From IMG/VR virus record IMGVR_UViG_3300044635_000318, positions 1-64,000 of that record: a stretch of 64,000 nt of DNA; one strand, 5' to 3'. Position numbers and translations under genes: made by a program. How positions within the stretch are numbered: the stretch's first letter is position 1; each line of letters begins with the position of its first letter. The DNA comes from a virus. Below the pieces are notes generated by a model. It had not been told where the DNA came from and did not search any database. It worked only from the letters and a program-made list of their open reading frames with translations. Shown one piece after another: positions 34,801-43,300 of this stretch.

Positions 34801-37303
34801 TGATGGTAAATCTTATGTTGTTGTAGATAGTAAAGGTTCCCCAAATGAAGGGAACAGTAGAAGGCTAAATGGGGCCCCAATAATCAATCATGGGCTAATG
34901 AATAGCCCTAATATAAAGATAGGAGACACTGTAGAATTAAAAGTTATTGAAGATGATTGGTGGACATCAAATCCTAATGTTCCTAGAGATCATATTCAAG
35001 CTCCTATATATATCTTAGTTAAAGGTGTCCCTATTGGAATTCTTCAAAGTGGGGATCATCCAGTACGAGAAGCTGCATGGAATGCACATATCAACAAGAC
35101 AGGGGAAGTAATCTCAACCACAATTACTGAAAAGAATAGAGGATACATATTTAATGCTGTTCAAGCAGATGGAGAGAGTAGAGAAAAGTATTTCTATAGC
35201 TTAAAAACTGTAGAAAATGATTTACTAGCTTCTGAATACAATGTCCCTAACGTATTAGGGGTAGTAAAAAATGATGGGGAGATTGAGTTAAATATTGTCC
35301 CTAAAGAAGAAGATGCTTTTGAACTACAAGATAAAATTGCTGCAGAATTAAAAGCCGATGGATTAACTCCTGGACAAGTCTTCATGGTGCAGGTATCCCC
35401 TAATGGGAAGATAACAATTCTCCCATTACAAACCGCTACTTTAAATCAAATAGCTAGAGACCAGGCTGCACAGTTACTCGATAACTTAATTGAATTTGAA
35501 AAAGTTGTCGGGACAACTAACTTGTCAACTATACTTAATGTTGCTGACGAAGGTTTAGGGGAATTATCCCCATTAGCAGTAGAACCAACTTCTGGGGATA
35601 TTATATTTAAACCTGTTGGGGACTCAGTACCTGCTGAATTAATGCAGGCTGCTGAAGCAATGGGAGGAAATCTATTCATTAGAATTCCCGCAAGCTTATT
35701 AAAGCAAATGTGGAATAGGGAGGAAGTTAAGTTTGATCAAGCTACATTCTTAGATTTATTAGTTTATGTCCAAACAAAGGAAAACGATGATGGGACAACT
35801 AAACAAGTGTTTGAACAGTATCATCAAAAACTTTCGGGGGAAGAATATTCGAAATTAATTGGGATGTTAAAACCTCAAATCGCTTACATATTTAATGATC
35901 TGTTATTAGTTAAGAGGTACAATGTAAACATTGCAACATTATCAAACTCTAAAGCTTACACTGAAGAGTACACATCTAGCTTTACTGGGAATACATATAA
36001 GAATTATTATGAGTACTTAACTGCTGAAGAAGAAAACGCTTCTGAACGTAATGGGACTGCAGCAATATTAGGAGCTTCATTCACTAACGTAAACAAAAGT
36101 CTTGATGGATCTGGGGGATCTGTATTCTATGATACAGAAATTAAACTAAATCCTGAGTATAGTGTCAATGGGGTAGCTGTAACAGCTCAAGTAGAAGATA
36201 CTCCTGCAGAGACATACGAAGAAGAAACAGAAGAAGCAGAAGAAACTCAAGCTCCTGAAACTAAAACTGAGACTGAAGCTAATTTAGATGCTTTATTTAA
36301 TCCTGAAAGTACTCAACCAACTACTGTTCCCACAAACGCTACCCCCATTCCTGTAGTTAAAATTATATCTGGAGGACAGACAGGAGCTGATAGACTAGGA
36401 TTAGAAATTGCCAAAGAATTAGGGATTGAGACTGGAGGAGTAGCTCCTAGAGGGTACAAAACTGAAAGTGGGAGTGATGCAAGTTTAAAAGATTTTGGAT
36501 TAAGTGAAGACAGTTCTTCTGATTACAATCCACGTACAGAGAAAAATGTAAAAGCATCTGATGCTACAGTAATTTTTGGGGACATCAACTCTGCAGGATC
36601 TAAACTTACTGTAAAGCTTTTAAATCAAAATAATAAACCCTACGTTGTTAACCCTTCGGCAGAAGAACTTTCCAACTTCTTAAAAACGAATAATGTAAAG
36701 GTACTTAACGTAGCAGGGAATCGAGGAAGTAAATTAACTCCTTCACAAATAGAAAGCTATAAAAATACTTTACGTACAGCTCTACAACCTACACAACCAA
36801 CTACTGTTACTAAAGATGCTAAGATTAATGTAAAAGGCGCTTTGGTGTCACAAGGTACGTCTATAGAACTCGAGATAGTAGGAGATACAGGTAAGCCATT
36901 TTTACTAACTGTAGATAGAAAAGGTAAGATTACTCTATTTTCTGAGAAACAACTTGATGGTAGTTATATTGCAGGAGAGTATGCTCCAAAAGAAGCAGTG
37001 GATAAGTTATACAACAAATATGTTCCTGAAAAAACAAGAGAAGCTATAACTAATTGGGTAAATGCCTTTACTGGTTCTTGGGCTGCTCCAGAAACAGAAG
37101 ATGGTAAAAGATTCGATAAAGTAGAAAAATCACTTAATGCAGAACTATCTGCCTTAGAACCTACTCAACCTACTGAACAACAAAAAGAAGATAAACCTAA
37201 AAAAGAAAGAAGGGGCCCTAAAAGTTTTAATGATTTTAATGTTGAAGAAGAAGAAGGAAGGGATATTGCTAACCATTGTAATAATGATGATCCTCCGTTT
37301 TAA
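31871..37303 (+). CDS. Giant cargo-like protein with a cpYpsA/SLOG domain
   Basis: 1810 residues. In order: extended N-terminus; Gly/Ala-rich hydrophobic region (about 178-275); long helical region; Lys/Glu-rich linker (about 900-945); beta-containing middle; acidic linker (about 1445-1470); a circularly permuted YpsA SLOG domain (about 1497-1640) with ISGGQTGADR (1499-1508), GGVAPRGYKTESG, DYNPRTEKNV, DATVIFGD, LTVKLLNQNNKPYVV and VLNVAGNRGS; and a last domain (about 1650-1770). PTQPTT linkers bound the SLOG and last domains. SLOG domains bind nucleotides or nucleotide-derived signals. The rest resembles an injected internal virion protein. Confidence 0.7.
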   Translation: MEPENVELNPITNLPVRKAPVNPITGKPLTQSQLSSPFTGDPMAYGFTRDMSEYTDYGVKVTPYQDIEEARAEAQPGYEQAYRGTLKALGTFGTSVGMVIAGSVEGLLRLEDQFAVGGLDNVNISRAFGEENETNKYLNQLNEELRESIPNYKTQEEIQSIGTFGGMFNTNFIFDDALNGFAFLGGAAATAWLTGGAGISGAVGGAAGSLGRFAMLSPRVAAGVNALKASRAAQASFSAANAAKMRAAAFATAVKATPALKAASNLPGAAAAGRVGSKLFSVNSIRGLETGFLMSTSEAAVEAFEVKNQYKEKLIQEALKKYNVESEYDLPVQVQQNINQLAENVGAVSFSANLPMLMATNMFAFRQLLRPVLAPRIAGLSMKAGKAVYAPGSKALRVGKVLGAESLSEAIQEGYQWGIQETLINQDLNKYNDFGSADMFYGLAKARENDFIDALKKTPELVGKLAEAPFNPEGRHAMILGGLIGGIVSGIRLSTGNQFEQEDKRGEAAKEFLNSEFFGNLQQRAARSNRVSTHLKNKEIFEKEGNTEAAERELAAIFQEEALFHVQNGSWDVFLERLALEAEKPLDEFKKDFDIQDDNYTAEDQKKTVKKLAEQLTDLAIYSDSLSFLFPTIERPTGLKRTLTSKKRMQEIDDQIKEQEIIRGAILRSHFTIGNLNEKITETAERMKQEIPEIANMIDDIVNTRRSLFGELFSKAERAQKDIKDEELYNSIKIKSDELVDKLNKAAEGIQDPVHQVLFNIYAQKLVDLTQERDNYELAKNNLVRSPSKRDLFVSRTKLAEENKIFEAREKVLKEAIESAKTSKELADQKASLGKEIDSHPELKLQLSNAITAKLKEENDINERFNGLTLTEVKALTGLSPQEEYVRKLHLAKRAQESPITPKKEQAKKEPPKKPEEKKEKEEKPEGKKSTKEKLKSRRKKQGEQLRKKVGSLISLRNHNRTTINQQTFGEFEVEEVDGKSYVVVDSKGSPNEGNSRRLNGAPIINHGLMNSPNIKIGDTVELKVIEDDWWTSNPNVPRDHIQAPIYILVKGVPIGILQSGDHPVREAAWNAHINKTGEVISTTITEKNRGYIFNAVQADGESREKYFYSLKTVENDLLASEYNVPNVLGVVKNDGEIELNIVPKEEDAFELQDKIAAELKADGLTPGQVFMVQVSPNGKITILPLQTATLNQIARDQAAQLLDNLIEFEKVVGTTNLSTILNVADEGLGELSPLAVEPTSGDIIFKPVGDSVPAELMQAAEAMGGNLFIRIPASLLKQMWNREEVKFDQATFLDLLVYVQTKENDDGTTKQVFEQYHQKLSGEEYSKLIGMLKPQIAYIFNDLLLVKRYNVNIATLSNSKAYTEEYTSSFTGNTYKNYYEYLTAEEENASERNGTAAILGASFTNVNKSLDGSGGSVFYDTEIKLNPEYSVNGVAVTAQVEDTPAETYEEETEEAEETQAPETKTETEANLDALFNPESTQPTTVPTNATPIPVVKIISGGQTGADRLGLEIAKELGIETGGVAPRGYKTESGSDASLKDFGLSEDSSSDYNPRTEKNVKASDATVIFGDINSAGSKLTVKLLNQNNKPYVVNPSAEELSNFLKTNNVKVLNVAGNRGSKLTPSQIESYKNTLRTALQPTQPTTVTKDAKINVKGALVSQGTSIELEIVGDTGKPFLLTVDRKGKITLFSEKQLDGSYIAGEYAPKEAVDKLYNKYVPEKTREAITNWVNAFTGSWAAPETEDGKRFDKVEKSLNAELSALEPTQPTEQQKEDKPKKERRGPKSFNDFNVEEEEGRDIANHCNNDDPPF
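36311..37175 (+). repeat. Direct linker repeats around SLOG and terminal domains
   Basis: ACTCAACCAACTACTGTT at 36311-36328 and ACACAACCAACTACTGTT at 36791-36808 differ at one base; a shorter related copy (ACTCAACCTACTG) is at 37163-37175. They encode TQPTTV, TQPTTV and TQPTE. They bracket first the SLOG domain (about 460 bases) and then the last domain (about 355 bases), which points to cassette exchange or duplication of the linker. Confidence 0.65.
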
Positions 37304-37336
37304 TTCTAATTGCTATATTTACAAATAATTTAAGTT

Positions 37337-40300
37337 ATGAAAAAAGCACCTTTTTGCCCAGTAAATAAAAATGATCCTGACTTTGTAAAACTTGTAAATA
37401 GATACGGGGAAAATCAAGCCTATTACATATGGTCTGAATACGAAGGAGTTGTTCCTTTACAAATTGTTAATGGGAATAAAAGGGCTAAAACTACAACATC
37501 ATTAATAGGTGTTGAAGAATACAGAGAGACAATTGATACAGTAAAAGCTGTATTCATTAACTTATTAAATACTTATCAGCAGAATAAAAGTATTAATGGG
37601 GAAACTATTAGCAGTAAAAAACTTACAGATTTTGTAAATGGTCTTCTTGGGGATGCAGAATTTAAAGGACATATCCCCAGATGGTTTCTAAAGAATTCAG
37701 TATCTATAAATGGGGAAAGATTATCCGCAGAACTGTTCAATGAATATGCTGCACTGTGGGATAAATATGCGCAAGCAAGTTTTAATAAAGCTCTTGAAAA
37801 TCAAATCCGTGAGGAACTAATAAATTTTCAAGATGCTTACAACATTGATAATATTCCCCCAAATAGCTATGCTACTCCTGAAGGTATGGATAGAGAGCTT
37901 ATTGCTGAAAAGTTTGAGATGGTGTATCAGCTATGGGGCAGTAAACTTGATGAGGCTGGGAATCCAGCATATCAGGGTTTACAAGAAGCTTTGGTTGGGG
38001 AGTTAAAATCACTAGGATATAAAACATTTGGGAAACAAGTTACTAGAGACCAAGAAGAGTTTGGGGAAATAGAAGAAGGTAACGTAGGGATCACTGAGAA
38101 AATTTACGCTCTGTCTTCTTTTGAGACTAATGTTAATAGATCTAAGGGCGCTACATACAATAGACTATTAAGTAGAGTACTAAGCTTAACCACAAACTCT
38201 TTTGGGTATCAAACCTATAGAGGACCTAGAAGAGTACACCAACAGCTATTAAGAATACTTGAGGGGGTTAAAACAAAAGAGGATGTTTTTAAGAGATTAG
38301 AAGGTAACAAAAGTGCAATTGTTAGATCCACTAATCTTTTAAGGGTTATTGAGAATTTTAATGAAGAAGAGTTTACTCAATTCTTAGGATTGTTTACTAC
38401 TATCAAACAGAAATATGTAGCTATCAGTAATAAGTTTGATGCGAAAGGAAATAAAATAGCTCTGTTTTATAATCCTGATAGGAGAAATGCAGTTAGCCTT
38501 GGGTTAGATACTTTAATCAATCAAGTAGTTGGACCAGGAGAAGATTCTCTTACGTTATTAAAACTTAAAAATGGGAAACTTACATACAATCCTAAGTTCT
38601 CCCCAGACATTATCAATAAACTTAACGTTCTATTAAGAGAACATGATGACGCTCGTAGAACGTTTGCACAAGATGATGCAACTTCGTATTTAACTTCTAT
38701 CGGAAAAATATTATATGAGCTCGGAATTGACTTTGGGGAAGGAAGTATCGAAGAATCTGCTGAAGAGTTTGTTCTCAGAGTTAAATCTTATATGGTTAAG
38801 AATGGGACTTTTGGGGGTAAAGCAATTACTGACTTTAAAAAACAGTTTGCAGCAACGTTTTTATCGTCTTTGAAAGATGTTTTCAAAGTAGAACAGATAG
38901 GGAAAACAGGGGATTTCAAAATAACCGGGGTAAAAGTTGCCCCTAAAAACTTTGTAAGTAATAACAAAACCCCATTCAAATGGTTAGCTGAGGTTATGTA
39001 CTCTGAGAATGAGAACATAGCAGATTCATTCATCAATGCTTCTGGGAATAATCAATATGCATGGACATATTCTAGTACGTTAGATGAGTTTTTCAAAGAA
39101 ATTGAAAAAGATGAAAAGACTGAAGCTTTTCTAAAAGAGTTTGAAAATATGTATTCTGTAGGTTCCCCAGGTCATCCAGAATACGCAAGTCTACTTTTTC
39201 AGTTAATTAAAAAAGGAGGGGTAAAACATGCAGAAGCTACATTCTTAGAGACCGAAGACGGAGATAAATTCCCAGTCAAATCTTTACCTGAAAGAGATAG
39301 ACTGATAATGCAATTAGATGCATATATCAATGAAGGTAAAACAAATGCAAGAATTAACTTAATTGCAGATGGGGATAGATTAAACAGACTCCCATTACTA
39401 GAACTCCCTAGACTTTACTCACAATCTCAATTAGATACCGTAACAAATAACCTCCCAACTAACGTTAAGAAAAATGTTGATATTATTCGCAATATCTTAA
39501 TTAGGGATTTAAGAAGAATCTATATTGAAAATCAAAACTTAGAGGCTCAAAAGTTTTTAAGAGCAGATGCAAGATTCAGTCTTTCTAAAATGAAAGATAC
39601 TGAAATAGATGGGGTTACATTATCAGCTCAAATTGAGGATATGCTAAACAGTGAAAGGGATAGCATTGTGTATTCTAAATTTTGGGAGGAAATCGATAGG
39701 CAAGCTCAAGAGTGGGTGGATATTACTTTAGAGGAAATGACTAATCAGTTTTATCAAAAACTGATAGACTATAAGATTGTTAAAGTATCTAGGAACCCAA
39801 TAGGGAAGAGTAAATTAGGGTTAAATCAAGATGAAAGAGAACAACTTTTAACCTCTACTGAACCTGTAGTATTAGAACTAGAGGATAAAAGATTACGGTA
39901 TCTAGAAGACAAACAGCTTGGGGGGGTAGCAAGGTATCAAGTTGTTTCTACCCAAAGAGGAGATGCATACTTTGAAATCCAAATGAGTGGGGGAAATGAA
40001 GTTACTTTCACTAGAGTAAAAGATGAATCTACTATTGAGTTTGGGGAAGAAACTACAAAGAGTAGACTTTCAGGCTTTGCAAAGATTATTGAAAAATCTG
40101 CAGAAGAAGATTCTACAAAAACATTAGTACGATCATTCGTGTTTGATCGAGCTGTTTATAAAGTAGAGTATGTAGATATGTTCTCTGGGGGTAAGAGTAG
40201 ATTCAAATCTGACTCTGAGATTTACAAAAGATGGTCATTGTTTTCTACTCCTGGGGAACCCCCTGTTATTGAAGACTTAGAAGCTGAGGACCCAATTGGG

Positions 40301-43300
40301 ATGCCTGAGACTTATAATGAAGCTAGTTTAGAAGACTTAAAAATCTTTGATGATGCCCACAACCAAATCGCAGATGAGATTGTAGAGGCTTTAAAGCGTC
40401 AAAGAAAGAAATTACTTGCGGAAGGGGAAGAGCTAACCAAAGAGGATATAGATGAAATAGAATCTATTGGAAATTCACTTAGAACAGGGAAAGCTGACAT
40501 TGCAGACGCATTGGGGATAATCAGTGAGGAGATGGATGTAAACCTCAGAAAAGGGTATTATCGTACTTGGACACAAGAAGAGAAAGAAGCTTTTGAATTC
40601 TACAAGAATACTGGGAAGTATATATTCGATATTATCCCACACAAGTTTATTTATGTAGCTACTAGAAATACTGCAAATCCTGGGCAAGGGAATTCAGGGA
40701 ACATGCAACAAGTATTTGATGCTGATAAAAACTCTTACTTAGTAATGACTAAAGAATTAGCTGCAAAGTCTGAACTCTTTCAGTATCTATATGATCTGAT
40801 GAAGGAGGGGAACATTCAAGTTTTAAACTTTAGGAGTGGAAAGAAAGGGATTAAGGATAACCTCAATCGAGTTCAAGATCCTCAAACAGGGGAATTACTC
40901 CCTATAAAACTTACCCCAACTGTACAGTACTCTAAGGATCTTAGAATGGTTCAAAGAGTTACTACCCCAACAAGGTTTAAAACAAAAGTAGGGAAACAGG
41001 TTAGGAATAATCAGCTAACCAATATCTTAAGCGATGATGAAATTATTCTTAATAGTAAATTCCCTGATAGAGCTGTAAAGCTAACTGGGAGAGAGCTTAA
41101 AAAATTGTATGCAGCATTATACTACAGATACTTTGAGATCAAAGATCAAGTATTGAATAATACGTTCTCATTTAATACTGCTTTGGAGGCTGATCCATTA
41201 ACTGCATTTTTTGGGAAGAATGAGTTAATGGAGGCTTATAGAGAACATTTCTTAGAACAAGAGGAATCTAGAAATGGGTATATAACTCCAGATGTAGCTG
41301 AATCAGCTGAGCTTATTAATACAGTTCAAGGGGTGGATTTTAATCTCCCAATGTCATTCCCAGGAAGCAGAGAGTTTGAATCTTTTGTAACTAAATTAAT
41401 TTCAAAAAAGGTTTTAGATTTAGAACTCCCAGGAGCTAACTATGTAGTTGCCCCAGGATCTGGGAAGTTTAGTATTATTGGACAGAACGGGGAAGAATCT
41501 TACAGAGAGCTTCAAATGTATGGAGTAAAAGATGGGGAGATTCAATATGCTGAGATGGCTGTTAGCCCAGAATTCTTAACTAAGTTCGGATATCAAATTG
41601 GGGATAACATTGATTTAAATACTCTTCTTAAAGTAATCCCAGAAGAAGCTAGAGTAGGGTTAACATACAGAACCCCACACACTGGAAAATCTTCAACTGT
41701 AGTATTCAAAATAGTTTCTTTACTTCCTGATACCTACAAAAAACACATCTTTGTCCCAGGTAACATTGTTACGGTTACTGGTATGGACTTTGACTTTGAT
41801 AAGCTATTTGCTTTGTTTTATAATCTTGAGGTAACTACTAACGAGGAAGGAGAGCAAGAAGTTTACAGAATCCCAGGGGTATACACTTTGGAAGATCTCC
41901 AAACTGCTAGTGTTAAAGAAATTGAGAATACAATGCTTGAGATCTTAGAAGCTATTCAGTTTCAAGAAAAGCATTTTGAAGAAGCTATTACTCCCTTGAA
42001 TACGGAAATGTATGAAGACTTTATCGAAAAATACATCGTTGATGACTACAGAGCTAGTGATATTCTTTTTGAATCTCCATTGTATGATGTCCAAGTTGTT
42101 ACTCGATATCAAGTCGCTCAAAAACTTGTTGGGATATACGCAAACGCTTACACTGGATTAGGGATATTGACAACATCTTCTGAGCAAATCGACAATGCTA
42201 AAGAGATTGGGGCATACATACATACTAGTAAATCAATTCAATACGAAGATTCTAACTCTTCTCTGGTTGTTAATGGGGTTACAATTTATGATGAGTTAGT
42301 TGGGAAAAGAGGAACGTTTCAATTAGATAGAGTCGTTAGTACTTCCCCTATTACAGGGAAACCTATTACTTATTACTTAACTAAAGACATTTCAGGAGCA
42401 GTTGACGCGGGGAATAATCCTTATCAAGCTTCTATCAATGAAGGTCCTGAAACTGCAAATGCTAAAGTATTTCTAGAGTCTTTGGGGATTGATGGGAGAA
42501 TTGTGAGTTTGTTAATCAACTCGCATAAAGTTAGAGCAGTAACTACAGCATTTAGGAATAACCAAAAGGAGGGAATGAATACAGCTTTTATGTATCCTGA
42601 TGGAGACGTAAGAGGATTAGACTATGTATTCTTAAAAGATGTTAGGAAGCACTCCCCCAATCTAGCTCTCCCTACATTTAATGTCACTGATCTATACTTT
42701 ATAAATGCTTATAGAACAGGGAAATTAGATCAATTAATTGCTTCTCTCCCTCAAACTTCTCCTGTAGTACAAACAGCTCGTGATATTGCTGGGGTAAAGC
42801 TTGAAACCAATCTACAGATTGTTCCTGCAACTACTTACAAAGGGATAGACATTGATGAGAGCAATACAAGATCTGCAGAAGGGACATTATCATTCGTGTT
42901 CAAAGCTGATAATAACACTAAGAAGATTAAACAGTTTGCTGAAAAATACGAAAGAGGATTTTTAGAGATAGATATTAGCTCAGGGTATGTAGTAACTGAT
43001 GAGATGGTTGATAGTATCGTAGATTTTATTAACTCTAGAGATATCAAAACATTACATATTACTGGGAATAACGTATTTGGGCTGTTTGACAAAAATCAAA
43101 CTGTAGCAAACGAGTTTATGCAAGAGCTGTTATCTAAAGTCAAAGATGCTGGGGGAGAGATTTCAACTCTTATAGCTAGAGGGGAATCTGGGATTCAAGA
43201 AGCAGCTATCAAAGCTGCTGATATGTTAGATATTACAACCACAATACGTGCCCCAAAGAATTATAGCTACACTACAAAGCTTAATACTATTGTTGAAGGG

